Of a stretch of 64,000 nt of DNA, positions 35,984-48,458 are shown in pieces (position 1 is the stretch's first letter; each line of letters opens with the position of its first letter). Source of the DNA: Centroberyx gerrardi (Eukaryota; Chordata; Actinopteri; Beryciformes; Berycidae); NCBI RefSeq assembly GCF_048128805.1, contig NC_136017.1:18187307-18251306 (forward strand), read 5' to 3'. Below the pieces are notes generated by a model. The model worked only from the letters and a program-made list of their open reading frames with translations. It was not told where the DNA came from and did no database searches. The position numbers and the translations under genes were made by a program.

Positions 35984-37873
35984 TTAAAAGTCCGTGATCC
36001 GGCGGAAGGAGCCGGTCGTGGCGCAGGTCGCTCCCCAGTCGCTAAACTTTCTGTACTCGCCGGGCCTCATGAAGTACTGGCGCCCCCTGTAGTTGGGGTG
36101 TTCGTACAGGGTCCAGTAGCCTTCCATGACATTGCAGGAGTAGATGTCGCGGCTGCGGAAACGCTCCTGGACCGACTCACAGTCGTCGTTAAACTCCATC
36201 ATTTGGCCCTGGAAGTCAGGCCGCTCGTAGATTCTCATACGGTAAGGCCCTCCGCTGGTCTGCTGGGACAGTGGCAAAATACAGGTTAACACAGGTCAAC
36301 TGTCAGAGAGACTGCCTGAACCATCAGCAGCAACAGTAAGTCTAAAAGGAGACAAATTTAGTAGATGACTAAGTCAAATAATAGCAGACTAAATACAACA
36401 GGATTCACATTGATGTTTTTGAGAAAGGTGTGTCTAGAGATAAATGGTTTGGTGTGAAAGGGACGTCAATTTTAGCTGAAAATGAGCATTACATATCATT
36501 GATTTGTAATTGTAAGCAAAATTAAAATAAATTGGAAAATCCAAAAAAAACATTACATTTGTTGCAAGAAGGACATAAGTACACTTAACAGTTATTTATA
36601 AAATATCCATTTTCTGAATCTTGATGTGTGTGAAAGTATGAATGGTTCCTATGTTGGTTTTTTTATATAAAAAAAACTCTGCTCTGCTTTAAAATAAGGA
36701 AAATGTCACTTTTGCTTTAAACCCTGGAGATCATATTGCATGATTTACCCAGATCTCTCAGCATTAAGCATGCTCTTTCATGCACTTTGGAAATGTTCTC
36801 TGTCTTTTGAGTGTTCAGATTGTTTCTTGTTCTGTTATCTTTTTCTTTAAACTCTGTGGAATGCTTTGGAATAAAGTGTTTTGTGTTTAAGGCACTTTAT
36901 AAATAAAGTTACAAAAGGACTAAACTATCCAAACAACTATACAAGATAATCTTTTAAATCAGTTGCAAATGCATGTTTTTTTTGTTTATTTCTAGTTTAT
37001 TCATTTAGAATTTCTTATACTCTTGGATGAATGGACCTCAGTTGAAGCAAGGCAGTGTGTCAGTGTGCCAGTGCCAAAACAAATGAGTCTGTGAACCTTG
37101 AACACACTGTGCAGTAAATCCCTCTTCCTACCTCCCAGATACTCACGTAAGAAAAGGTCCGGCAGGAGCGGATGGTATCATTGTAGCCCATCCAGCGCTG
37201 GTACTCTGGATATTCTCCTCGGGTCAGGACATACTGGTAGCCGGTGTAATTGGGTCTCTCATACAGCACCCAGCAGCCACTCTCCACCCGGATGGAGTTA
37301 CAGCGGCTGAAATGGGGATGCATGTCTGCGCAGTCAGAGTCGCACTCATAGGAGCGACCCTGGAAGTTCTTGTCCTCATAGAAGATGATCTACAGTCAAA
37401 AGGCAGAGGGATTAAACATATATCAACACCACTGCTACCTCCTGGACTGTAACTCAAGCATGGGAAAACAGCAGACATGCAAATATCAAACCCGATACAT
37501 ATGTACGTATTGGGTTTGATAATATAAATGAATGCATTATTTCCATCCAGGTTAAGTCATGCTGTATATTGAGCAGTATGTCACTCAAAAGCCTATTTTG
37601 AATTTTAGTGTAGTTTTTGAATTACTACTTTTCAATGTAGCAAATGTATTTGAAATAATGCTGTGCAATATTCAATGCATCTGAATGGTTACTCTGCCAC
37701 ATAGCAATTTTCTAATACATTTTGATTATAGCCATGAGAGAGTGTTTTTTTAGAAACTCATAAACTGTCTAAAACATGAAATTATTAAAAGTCACTGTAA
37801 ATAGTAGAAAGATATATAATGGGTATATTAACATTTCCAAATAAGTTATTTATTTGTACTTTACCTTACTCAT
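35984..37873 (-). CDS. Gamma crystallin H, four-tryptophan, S-like N-domain (176 aa)
   Basis: Coding exons: 37865-37873 (MSK), 37147-37389 (81 codons) and 35984-36262 (92 codons plus stop, ends RRITDF). A TATAAAA box lies at 37927-37933 and AATAAA at 35948-35953 (minus strand). All four canonical tryptophans are kept: [31 protein letters not shown]. Met is only 8 of 176, the lowest here. The N-terminal domain ([34 protein letters not shown]) resembles gamma-S crystallins as I recall them, and the interdomain linker is [14 protein letters not shown] instead of RMIPMHRG. The acceptor TCCCAGCAG could be cut after either AG, changing the protein by one Gln. It may be a gamma-S-like or basal gamma-M type; a phylogeny would decide. 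Confidence 0.93.
36760..36917 (+). mobile_element. LINE/SINE 3'-end fragment
   Basis: Ends 'ggcactttataaataaagtt', a 3' end common in fish L2-like LINEs and their SINE partners. It lies in crystallin H intron 2. Confidence 0.45.
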
Positions 37874-37934
37874 CCTGCACAGACAGCTGAAGCAATTCTC
37901 CTCACTGTAGCAGAGACATGCGGCAGTTTTATAA

Positions 37935-39335
37935 ACCACAATCAAAGGTCATTGGATTAGATGTTTTGTTATTTTAATGAGCGGGGATTTGACGCTTTTG
38001 CCACCCTGCCAAGAACTTGATCCCATCCATACAGATAAAAACCCTGAATCATCAATGCAAATGGCCTAGCCTGGCACATTATTGACTCTCCTCTCTTTTT
38101 ATACCATAGGTTGCCCACCAAAAGTAATCCACAGTGTAGTGGATGCATGTTTAGGGTTGGAATGCTTCAGATAATAACAATCATCACTCTTTGCAGCCAC
38201 TTGAAATGAGTGCTAGATTGTAGGCCAGGCAGGTATACTGGGTTCACTGTAAACCATGGTAGAGAATGGTAATGGTATTACGGTCAATTTCTATTACCCT
38301 GACCAACTGTACCAACTTTGTCTGGTAACAACAAAACAGTCTTCAGTGCTCAGTGTACACACTAGTTCAAATTTGAATATATTTATGTGCAATTTTAAAT
38401 ACACTATGTTCAATAAAATTGAAAAGGTGTTTTTGTAATGCAAAAGGGTTAGGTGAAGATTTGATTTGATTTAACTAAGCATTTTTTCCAACCATAATAA
38501 AGATAGTTATTAAATAGTTTACTAATATAATTATACCATCAAAATGTACAACATCTTCACTATGAACTCCAGTGAGTGCTCACCATATGGCAAACAACAA
38601 ATGACAAAACAAATGGCAAACAAATAAAAACAAACAAAAAATATTTTTTTTTTTGGAGTAGGATTACATTATTATTATTATTATTATTCTTTTATTTGCT
38701 TGAAAAGACCCTATTTTCATGTAACTTTCAGGAGCCTCATACTATCAAGAAGATTCTTTTCAGCTTTTAAGTGGGTAAACTATATTGAACAAACAAAAAA
38801 AGATGTAAACTATGTTTAGATGTTTTTACTCCACTACATCCTTGCTCAGTTTTAAAGGTGCATTAAGGAAAGGAGGTTGACAGGGTTGTTGATCAATACC
38901 GAACGATTCAACCATTACTTGGCCAGGTGCTGAGATTTCTGGCTTTCAAAACTCACTTTCTGGCTGGCACTTTGGAGTTTCAAGACACTCACAATTAGGG
39001 ATGTCCTGATCATTTTTTTTTGGTACTACTGGCTGCAGCCTACACTAGCAATACTTCTTGTAAGAGATGAAAGGAGAATGACAGATGAGTTAAATTGAGG
39101 ATAAATTGATGAAATTAACAATAAATGTGAATGGTGCTATGTGTAGCTTTTTAACATCAATAAATGATTGCCACGTTAATTTTGAGACATTCTGAGAATC
39201 CTGTTTCTCCACTGTGTCCCCAGTCAAGGGTGTAAGTAACAAACTACTACTACTAATTACTCTGGTTATTGTAACTGAGTAGCTTTTTTGTGTACTTGTA
39301 CTCATTACCACATTACACAGACATTAGTGTAATCC
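37935..39335. other. Intergenic stretch right of the crystallins, no gene seen
   Basis: AT-rich; (ATT)n near 38667-38688. No coding sequence recognised. Confidence 0.45.
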
Positions 39336-39339
39336 CTTC

Positions 39340-40660
39340 ATCCATCCATTTTCTAGCTGCTTATCCGGGTCAGGGTCGTGGTGGCAGCAGAGCGAGCAGA
39401 ATATCCCAGATGTCCTTTTCCCCAGCAACTTCCTCCCAGCATCTCCTGGGGGATCCCCAAGTGCTCCAGGCTGGGTTTACCCCGAGGTCTCCTCCCAGTC
39501 GGCCGTGCCTGGAACACCTCCAAAGGGAGGCACCCGGGGGTCATCCTTAGATGCTTGAACCACCTCAACTGGCTCCTTTCAGTGTGGAGGAGCAGCAGCT
39601 CGATACCAAGGTCCTCTCAGAATTACTCCCCCTGTCACGCAGAATGAGACCACCCTGTGGAGGAACCTCATCTCTGCCGTTTGAATGAGATTGCATCTCC
39701 GCAATCCCATGATCAGAAGGACGGCATCATGTACAAACAGCAGAGATTCCATCGTAATGTCGCTGAATTGGATACTCTCCAAACCTTGGCTTTGGCTTGA
39801 TATTGTGTCCATGAATAGACGAGAGGAGACAAGGCACACCCTTGAAGGAGTCTGATGCCCACCTTGAACGTGCTTGACTTAATGCCAGGAATCACACAGC
39901 AGTGTGATTCCACGATAGTTGGTACACATTCGGTACCCTTTTTTGAAAATGGGGACCGTAGGAAGATCACCGCACACTCGACTACTATCTATTGCTAAGG
40001 TGCTAGAGGTCAAAAAAGATGACAAAACTTCTGCACACGTAGGTCCATGCGAGTTTCTTTATTAAACGAAGCTTTCGGTCAAGTAGGCCTTCATCCTACC
40101 TTGTATGCCCTGAAGAAGCCAATCCAAAGGCACTGTTCCCCAAATCCATGCAATATTGAAAATACATTGAAAGAGACTGATCCTCAGAATATTCCAGCTC
40201 TGCCTCCTGTCTGCAGGACGTGTCTATCGGGTTAAGGCGTTCCTCAAAGTGCTCCTTCCACCTTCTCACAATATCCCCGCTCGAGGCCAGCATTTCCTTG
40301 CCCCTGCTGAGAACAGCCTCAGTGATGTCCTGCCTTCCCCTCCTGAGTTGCCGAATGGTTTTTCAGATCCTCTTTGAGGCTGTCCAAAAGTCATCCTCCA
40401 TAGCCTCTCCAAACTTCTCCCACACCTGGGCTTTTGCTTCTGCAACTACCGCAGCTGCAGCCTTTCTAGTCTGTCTGCTGGAGTCACCCATGCCAACAGG
40501 CCTGGAAGGCCTCGTTCTTCAAGATTGACAACCTCCCTCACCACTGGGGTCACCAGTGGGTCCTTGGGTTGCTGCCATGACAGCAGACAGCAGCCTCCCT
40601 TCCTCCTTCCAGCCCCTAGTTTTCAGATACCCTCAGTAGAAGGAACTCAGCGACTTCCCC
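39340..40660 (-). mobile_element. Decayed non-LTR retrotransposon, family 1 copy 1
   Basis: Minus-strand pieces in LINE order: GDIVRRWKEHFEERLNPIDT near 40270-40220 (linker before the reverse transcriptase), FMDTISSQSQG and a decayed FADDVVLL-like motif at 39580-39830, then LRWFKHLRMTPGCLPLEV and FQARPTGRRPRGKPS at 39353-39560, the C-terminal region of the family. Multiple frame breaks and deletions. The same family recurs at 48890-50250. The clade (I/Jockey-like or RTE-like) is not resolved here. A foreign insert interrupts it at about 39990-40115. Confidence 0.75.
39990..40115 (-). mobile_element. Short insert resembling the end of a Penelope-like retroelement
   Basis: On the minus strand the insert reads '...gaaggcctacttgaccgaaagcttcgtttaataaagaaactcgcatgg' in broken form: a 'gaagg...ccgaaa.c..cgttt' hairpin-like phrase before AATAAA that I associate with ends of Penelope-type elements. 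It interrupts the surrounding LINE. Assignment is by resemblance and tentative. Confidence 0.3.
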
Positions 40661-40679
40661 CCGTGCCTCACCAGGCAGC

Positions 40680-41420
40680 CCCTTACAACACACAGCAGAA
40701 AACCCAGCACTTCCCTGATGAACCCCTTAGCGAGGTCAGCCCAGTCTGTTGGCCAAGCTGTTGGGGTTTTTTCCAACCTCCCGCGACAGGAGATAGTAGA
40801 TGTTCCAGCTCGGTGATGCCACCTCTCATAAACCTTAGGGTGACAAAATGAACCAACTCCAACAGAAACACTAGGTTATGGAATAGAGGTTCCTCCTATA
40901 CCCACAGTCCAGGCACTGCACCCTCCACAAATGTATTCCACAGCAGGCACCAGGCCCTCAGGTCAGATAAATTATATAAAATCCTGAGAAACCTGCGGTG
41001 TTCAGCTCCTCCAACTCCATCAGGAAGCTAAACACTGGTTCTCTCCAGCAGATGTTGGTTCTGTATAATAGTTTCTGAGCTGCCCGGAGCTGGAAGGCTG
41101 TCACCCTGCTCTCCAGGTCGACCAATCACTGACCACCCTCCTGTACAGGCAGGTAGAGGACAGCAATCCTCAGCCAATGATGTTCTGACCAAAAGAAGTC
41201 CACCAGTGTCCTCTGGATCTCCACCAGAAAACCACTAGGAGGGGATAGTACAGCCAGGCAGGGACAGTGCTACCAAGTTATTAACTATGAGCACCCTGCC
41301 TCGACACATTCATACAGAACACCATATAAGTCCTGGCCAACAATGTCCAAGAAGGCCATATAAAAGTCCACAGGTAGGCCATCAATCCCCGGCACGACCT
41401 TTGCACTTTGACGCAGAAGT
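40680..41420 (-). mobile_element. Fragment of a Tx1/L1-like LINE
   Basis: The minus strand near 41400-41320 encodes VPGIDGLPVDFYMAFLDIV, the first reverse-transcriptase block of Tx1/L1-group elements (family form SPGxDGLPxxFY). 41180-40990 encodes VAVLYLPVQEGGQ, then LESRVTAFQLRAAQKLLY and EPVFSFLMELEEL, a region that normally lies much further downstream, so there is a large internal deletion. Confidence 0.65.
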
Positions 41421-41629
41421 ATAAATTGGCCTTAAGGAAGAGAGAGACCAACTATGTGAACACCTGAGAGAAAAGGGTATTTTTAAGCTCTACAGCTCTG
41501 AGCTAGTCTTTATTTAATCTGTAGTTATTTACTTCATTTATATATTATTAATGAATTAATTATTATTAATTGGTGTGGTTAAATAAAGATGATTTATATT
41601 CTTTCCCGATTCATACTCCTGTGCAATTG

Positions 41630-41700
41630 GTGGCGGTAATGCACCAATAAGTTCTTTGCCAACCGCCATAAAAATTAAAAGAAGAAGAAGAAGCACTTCC
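41630..41700. repeat. Small dispersed repeat, (AAG)n-tailed
   Basis: 'ttggtggcggtaatgcacc' and its imperfect inverse 'gccaaccgccataa' followed by AAGAAGAAGAAG form a short hairpin-like repeat that is common in fish genomes from memory. It lies about 0.9 kb upstream of mob4. Confidence 0.5.
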
Positions 41701-42627
41701 ATGCAGTGTCGCAGTACCGTAAAACTAGGTGAAGTTAGCTACAATTTATTTCCGGTGTTGTCGCCGAAACACATTTTCCTTTCAACATAAAACCTCCGCG
41801 AGGCTGCCACTAAAAAAAAGGCTTGTATGTGCAGAAATGAATCGTTAAAGATGAACAACGGAGTTTTCCATAAACAACGTGGATTTATTTACATTTATAA
41901 ATTCACTCATACAGACACAGAGGCCTATGTTGTTAGACCCCAATGATTATGTTGAATAAATGTAGGCTATACCTTCAAAGATGTTCAGAAAGTCTTAATT
42001 TTTAATGTTTGTTTACAAGGCTACAATGTTTACATCCGGATCTCAGTGTCACTCCTCCTAGTGAGTGACAAGAGGAGTGATTGACAGGACTGAGTCACGC
42101 CTTCTGCCTCAGACTTCTCCTCATTGGTCGGATGAGCTTCCATACATTTCACTTTGAAATGAGAATAGCAGAGGAAAGGGGCTACCACTGTTTCTGAAAT
42201 TCTAACATATTATCCTGCTTGTCTTTGGCTAAACGTGGTGATTTATTTTTATTACTTCCAAATAAATGTTAATTTATAAAAGTTACCTGCTGCAACTTTA
42301 AGAAACATTCCCACACCAATTACTATACTATATACTATACGTTTTGCTATTCCTCTCCTCTTGAAGATTAAATTTCACCTCCAATTCAAGGGGGCACAAT
42401 TTATCGTTTTCCCAATCACAATAATTTAATGTGGAAATAGTGTTTTTTTATGCTTTACTGAATGCATTATATGTCACGCCTACATCTGCATTGGTGTAAG
42501 GCGTCGGGACTTTTATTTTGATGGTCACGAACGAAATTCTACCGGAAGTAAAGTTCTTTATTGTGGCTAACTTCACGCTCCTCGGTGGAGCTGGGCAGCA
42601 GCAGCTAGTGTCCGGATTCCAGGCGAG

Positions 42628-43914
42628 ATGGTCATGGCGGAGGGTACAGCCGTCTTGAGGAGGAATCGACCGGGTACTAAAGCCAAGGTAGGCTATTTTC
42701 AGAGTTAACGTATGCGAGCAAATGATAGCAAACTATGCGCCTACCTTGGATCTGTTTTGCAACAGTTTGTCCAATCGATTCCATCAAGCAAAGTAGCAAG
42801 CAAGTCACTGTACACCCGATAGGTTCCCTATTGCATGGAGATCAGCTGAACTAAGTTAAAAAATATGGGAATTTAATTTTCATTATTTAATGTTGCCTTG
42901 CTTATCGGTAAACATACATACATCGTAGACGTTAGACCTTTTACGAATAGTTTGAGTAGTGAGAATAGTTTGGCAATAGTGGCAACTTTAAGAACTGGTT
43001 CGCTTGTTATTCTCACAATCTTCTTGAATTCTAAAAGTTGAGATTTTATTGAAATAACAGCAATGCGATGGATCGTATATTAGCCGAATTTACCATAAGA
43101 CCCAGTCGATCTAGAAAAGGCCATTTACGAGGTGTGTACGTTTGCCCATAAGCACGGCTAACGTTACATTATCGCCAGATTTTTGAATGGCTTGACGTTC
43201 TCTCCATGCAAGACACTACCTGAACGTATCGGGACTAGATACACTGTAACGTTACAGTAGACTGCTTCGACTGAAATGTTAACTAGACAAATTATCGTAT
43301 CTTTGGTAACCAAGACTTCTAAGTTTCCTATCAAAATTGCAGAATCATTAAACCAATAGCAATAGTAATGTCTAGCTCTAGCTAACATTAGCATACTGGC
43401 TAATGTTAGTGCAGCTGTCATTTGGTGACAGCTGAGCCACTTACTCCGGTTAGCTAATTTAGCTGCTAGCAAACTAACCAGCAACGACAGAGGCCTGAGT
43501 GGTTCACAACAGAAATGGACTTGTGGCTGTGAAGGTAACAATAGTCTGAGAGTTTGCTGACTGTTGTGTGTCTGTATGTGGCTTCAGGATTTCTACAATT
43601 GGCCTGATGAGTCATTCGAAGACATGGACAGCACCCTGGCTGTGCAGCAGGTGAGCAATCACTAGACATAGGCCTAAACAGTACAACAGTTCAAAATACA
43701 GACATCATCCTGCTAGCTTTACTTTGTCTCAGCGTGTGAAGCAGTGGTGAAAGATACAGAATGCAGTGTTACTGGATTTGATGGTGAGGTAGTGGAGGGT
43801 AAACCCACCTAAACTCACTTAACAAACCTTTTTATTATTTGTGGAATAGAGTTTACCACGTTTTTAGCCTGATGTAAATGTGTATGACATTAATTATATA
43901 CATACATACATACA

Positions 43915-43945
<31 letters not shown>

Positions 43946-46900
43946 CATATTAAGTTGTATCAAAGTAATGTGGTTAACAAGGAAAAAACATAAATGAATG
44001 CTTTTCTGATATGTTTGTTCATATTGGTGGTTGTTGCCTGATAATGATCATCAACTAGGCCTATAGGTCACAGGCTGCGTTCACACTGCAGCTGACATTG
44101 TCCCAAAACATTTTTTTTCCCTCATGCGACCCATGAGTTTATGATGTTTGCGGTGTAAACATAAAATTTGTATTTACCATTACTGGTTCCACCACTGTAT
44201 TACTGTCATTCAAGTCTAACTTTGTCTTTCAGTACATCCAGCAGAACATCCGGTCAGACTGTGCCGACATCGAGAAGATTTTAGAGCCTCCGGAAGGGCA
44301 GGATGAAGGAGTCTGGAAGTATGAACATCTCAGGTAACCTCCTCCTCAAAAGACCTTGGCTGTACACACTTGTACTGGGATAGTGTTAAGGTTCCCATGT
44401 GGGTTTTCAAACATGTTCACATCATGGACCCCCCCAATAGACACGCGTTAAGCAACAGCCTCCCATTAGATCCGATTTAGCTCTACAGAGCCATATGTGA
44501 AGATTTTAGTTGTTGATTTAGTATTGAATTATACTGAATTAAACTGTCTACACTGCACATGGGGGAGATGATAGTGGTGAGAGGGAACCCTATGATTAAG
44601 ATAGCCATGCTTATTCATTCTCTAATTGCAGAATATTGTGGGACTAAACTATTCCTCATTTTGTTGGATACACCCTGGATCAATATCCTGTAAATGTTGT
44701 GGAAAACTGCCAAATCTGATGGGATTAAATTAATTTTCTTGCAGTAAGGCACAATGCCATATCCTCCTATCATTGGCTGAGGCTGTCATTTGATTACAAT
44801 GAATGGAGATGTGATAATGTAATGGCATATTAGATATAGGGCTTGCTTGTTTGCAAACTTCTCCCCACCTAAAAAAAATCCAATACTATATTATGCTTCC
44901 TGTTCTTTTTTTCAGGCAGTTTTGCTTAGAGCTGAATGGCCTGGCAGTCAAATTACAGGTATGCTTCCTCAGTATCATTTTGCATATTTCTACTACAATC
45001 AGTGTTTCCTGAATTCGAACCTGAAAGGATCCCACAAACGTCATCCCAAAATGAAGTGGCCTATGTATACGCCAAGTTGTGTAAGAAGATCCTAATGTTT
45101 TGCCATGAAAATTATGAATCGAAAAGATATTGAATATAAACTGCAATATAATCGGCAGCTTCAGTACAAAAATATTGGTATCGTTAGCTTTTAAAACCCA
45201 TATTATTCAAACCCTAGCTGATATTGGCCAACGTTTCTCTGGTCATACTGTCTAACATGAACAGACCTCTGGCAACTGGTTTATCAAGCTTGTGTTATGC
45301 ATTTTATACTAAGGCAGTATCCCATACTAGCCATTCTATTTGGGAATCACATGAAGAGCGCTGAAGTCCTCTGCTTTGTCTGTCAATAGGGAGAGTGCCA
45401 TCCAGATACATGCACCCAGATGACCGCCACTGAGCAGTGGATCTTCCTCTGTGCAGCTCACAAGACTCCCAAAGAGGTATGTCCACCGCTAACATATTAG
45501 GGATGGGTCATAAAGACCAAATATTTAAAGAGTCATTCATGGGGACCAACATTGACTTAACAGAAGTGCCATTAAAGGTCCTATATAGTGGAAAACAGGA
45601 TTCCCCTTGCCTCTTTGATTATAAAGGAGTTGGATGTGCTAGCTAAACATCATGAAAGTATCAAAACGCACGGTCGCCAACTAAATCCACACAATCCATA
45701 TTAGAAAAGCGAGCCTCTAAACGAGCTGTTTGGACTTCCGTAACTTTGTGGCGTCACAAAGGTTTGCTCATTATCATTTTTGTAAGAAATAATAGGCTAA
45801 AAGCATTTTTTTCAAATCTGTTGAGCGGTTGTCATTGTTTATTACCGGGGAGTTTACCCTACCTGTCGCTGTCTGTCTGTGTGTTTGTGGTGTCTCATGT
45901 TTCACTCTTGAAATGGTTAGCCAATCAGAACAGAGGGTTGTTAATATTAATGAGCCTTAAAGACACAGTGACAGAAACAGCCTGTTCTTGGCAAGGCTCA
46001 GAGAGATGCTGAAAAATGAATGTGTAAAAATGGATTGAGAACACCACACAACTGTTTTTTTAATGGACCTCAAGACATAAAATACTGAAAAGCAGGGGCG
46101 CCCCGGTGGCTCACTGAGTACAGCGCGTACCATAAGGCTCAGTCCTTCCCGCAGCGACCCGGGTTCGAATCCGGCCCGCGGTCATTTGCTGCATGTCCTC
46201 CCCTCTCTCTCTCATACCTCTCACACTGTCTCTCTATCAATAAAGCATAAAATGCCTAAAATAAATCTTAAAAAAAAAAAAAAAACACTGAAAAGTGTAG
46301 AATATGGGACCTTTTAAAATAACCGTGGAACTATGTAGAGCTCATACTGTTGAATAAGAGCCATGGCATAGACCTGCCACTAGAGGGTTGCTGTTGTCAT
46401 TTAAAAAACCCTCAACCTCTCTCTGGTGGTGTTCTGTTCTCATCCTCTGCTCGCCACTTTCACAAGCAGTTTTCTCAAAACCACACAAATTTCAAGAAGG
46501 TAAAAGCCAGTCTGGTTCAATGGAAGGTAGCATGGCTCAACCACAACAAAAAGCATCCAGTTATTTCTACAAGCCAGGAAGATGGACCTAGACAAATTAC
46601 AATGACAACATTTGTAATACTCTTTAGAAGTGTGACAGAAGCCAAGTTGAGAGAATCTCTGCCCTCATGGCCAACACGAGGTGTGATCATGCTCACACCT
46701 CCATTATTCATGTCTCAATTACAAAATAGGCTACTATATATCAGGGTGCTACAGTGGTGCTATTTTAGTAGCATGATGCTCTAAAAATAAATTCATGTTA
46801 CTAGGAAAAGCTTTCCCACGGTAAAAGTGCACTGTGCTAGATAGTTGGCTGGACCCTGCAAGTACCCAGATTGCCTGTGTATTACAAATCCTTCACTTCA

Positions 46901-47055
46901 ACTAGCCTACTTCTGATTAGACTTGATCTCAACATAACTGAATAAATTCCCCCAATCCGGCACTTGAAGCTTAAGCAAAGATTTCTTCTTTGTCTTCTTT
47001 GTTTTTTTTCACCAGTCACATAATTTTCTCACATCTGAATGTATATATATGTATA

Positions 47056-47140
<85 letters not shown>

Positions 47141-48336
47141 ATGTGTGTATATATATATATATACACATACAAGTATATTCATTTTCTTTTTTCCCCAGTG
47201 TCCAGCCATCGACTACACCAGACACACTCTGGACGGAGCTGCGTGTCTCCTCAACAGTAACAAGTACTTCCCCAGCAGGTGAAAAAGATTTCTCCAACAT
47301 AAACCCTACTTCTCCAATCCAGTGTATAAGCTTGTTTCTGCTAGCACTAATAATAATCATTCGATATATTGTACTGTTTGTTTAACTGATTACTGTTGCT
47401 CTCTGTTACTGTTGTCCAGAGATGACCAGGAGGGATTCTTGCCCATCCTTGTGCCTAGTGAAATCAGATTTTCTTTACATTTTCTGTCTGTGTCTTAATT
47501 GGTGCTGTGGTGTTTCATTCTACAGGGTGAGCATTAAGGAATCTTCAGTAGCCAAGCTGGGCTCAGTGTGCCGGCGGATCTACCGGATATTCTCCCATGC
47601 CTACTTCCACCACCGCCAAATCTTTGACAAGTATGAGGTAGAGAGATTAGTTGTTTTTTTTTTCTATGGAATACAAGTGATTAAAGCCTTCAAATGTTGC
47701 CAACAGGTTAAATGATGAGCCACATGTACTGAGTTATATGTTGCCAACATGCGTCTGTACTAAGGTTAGATCAATATGTGTTTGCTTTTTATTGGTCTTT
47801 TATTAAAAGTCATACTGTATATCGGCCAGTCACCTCCAAAATGATGGATGTGATGCAGTTTGATTGATTCCGTATTATGTAATTATTACCAACTGGTTGT
47901 CTATGGAAAGCCCTTAACCTGAACTGTTTCTGATGTGACATTTTCATTGGATTCCACACAAGTGTGCATGAATATGATTATTATTATTATTATCATCATG
48001 GGTTACAATGGAGAGTTTTGGTGTCCAATGATGGTCAAAATGTCTCCAATTCCACCAATGTCAATTCCTATATAGTAATTATAGCCTACATGGCAAATAA
48101 GTGCCTCTTATCACATACATTCTTTATTGTGTAGGTGCTAAAGAGGATATAATACACAATGACTTTAAGTGGTGAACTACTGTTTCCTTGTTTTCCCTTT
48201 CTAGAATGAGACGTTCCTGTGCCATCGCTTCACACGCTTTGTGATGAAGTACAACCTGATGTCAAAAGACAACCTGATAGTTCCTATCATGGAGGATGAA
48301 ATGCAGAATGAAGCGGAGGCAGAGAGCGAAGCCTGA
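42628..48336 (+). CDS. mob4: MOB kinase activator-like 4 (phocein), 8 coding exons, 225 aa
   Basis: MOB-family adaptor; in other animals it is a core part of STRIPAK (PP2A-striatin) complexes acting on Hippo-type kinases. Coding exons: 42628-42687, 43588-43650, 44233-44333, 44916-44958, 45390-45476, 47199-47278, 47526-47637 and 48205-48336. Every junction is GT-AG and the phases join to 225 codons, the human length. The start [20 protein letters not shown] is the family's conserved N-terminus. The MOB zinc site is visible as CHPDTC (exon 5) and the His pair in [12 protein letters not shown] (exon 7). Blocks such as [17 protein letters not shown] and [15 protein letters not shown] are almost unchanged from mammals; the C-terminus [16 protein letters not shown] is the variable part. 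The upstream region is TATA-less. A (CA)n microsatellite begins three bases after the stop codon. Confidence 0.97.
42925..43215. mobile_element. Degraded MITE in mob4 intron 1 (relative of 61467-61858)
   Basis: Matches the MITE in boll intron 1 in blocks and order: 'gaactggttcgcttgttatt', 'attttattgaaat', 'gccgaatt' and the right end 'agatttttgaatgg'. The left terminal repeat is not recognisable here. Confidence 0.6.
43900..43943. repeat. (CATA)n microsatellite in mob4 intron 2
   Basis: Eleven or so perfect CATA units. Confidence 0.9.
45573..46320. mobile_element. Non-autonomous DNA transposon with a nested SINE, mob4 intron 5
   Basis: The left end TAAAGGTCCTATATAGTGGA and the reverse complement of the right end, AAAAGGTCCCATATTCTACA, form inverted repeats. 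Inside are a unique body (45590-46083) and a complete SINE (46093-46286) with its own target duplication. No transposase. The SINE is therefore younger than this element. Confidence 0.65.
46093..46286 (+). mobile_element. tRNA-derived SINE with 9-bp target-site duplication
   Basis: The head carries pol III promoter boxes: an A-box-like 'gtggctcactgagt' and a B box 'gggttcgaatcc'. A CT-rich body follows, then AATAAA-type sequence and an A tail. ACTGAAAAG flanks it at 46084-46092 and 46287-46295, marking target-site duplication and defining the ends. Confidence 0.85.
47041..47170. repeat. (TA)n/(TG)n microsatellite just before mob4 exon 6
   Basis: About 130 bp of TA and TG dinucleotides ending roughly 30 bp before the exon 6 acceptor. 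It generates the artefactual YIYIYI-type open frames on both strands. Confidence 0.95.
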
Positions 48337-48338
48337 GG

Positions 48339-48369
48339 ACACACACACACACGCGCACGCACACCCACC

Positions 48370-48401
<32 letters not shown>
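48339..48401. repeat. (CA)n/(CCCA)n microsatellite in the mob4 3' UTR
   Basis: An AC run with an ACCC block in the middle, starting directly after the mob4 stop codon. Confidence 0.9.
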
Positions 48402-48402
<1 letters not shown>

Positions 48403-48458
48403 TTGGGCCAAATACTATTTGCAAAAAACGTTTTACGGTTTGTTTTAGCCAACTTCAA

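Noticed and set aside
39290-40851. Plus-strand proline/serine-rich frames
   Set aside because: Antisense shadows of decayed LINE sequence on the minus strand.
46093-46286. Possible tRNA gene
   Set aside because: A and B boxes are present, but the body, A tail and target-site duplication show a SINE.
46990-47385. YIYIYI-type open frames on both strands
   Set aside because: They are translations of the TA/TG microsatellite before mob4 exon 6.
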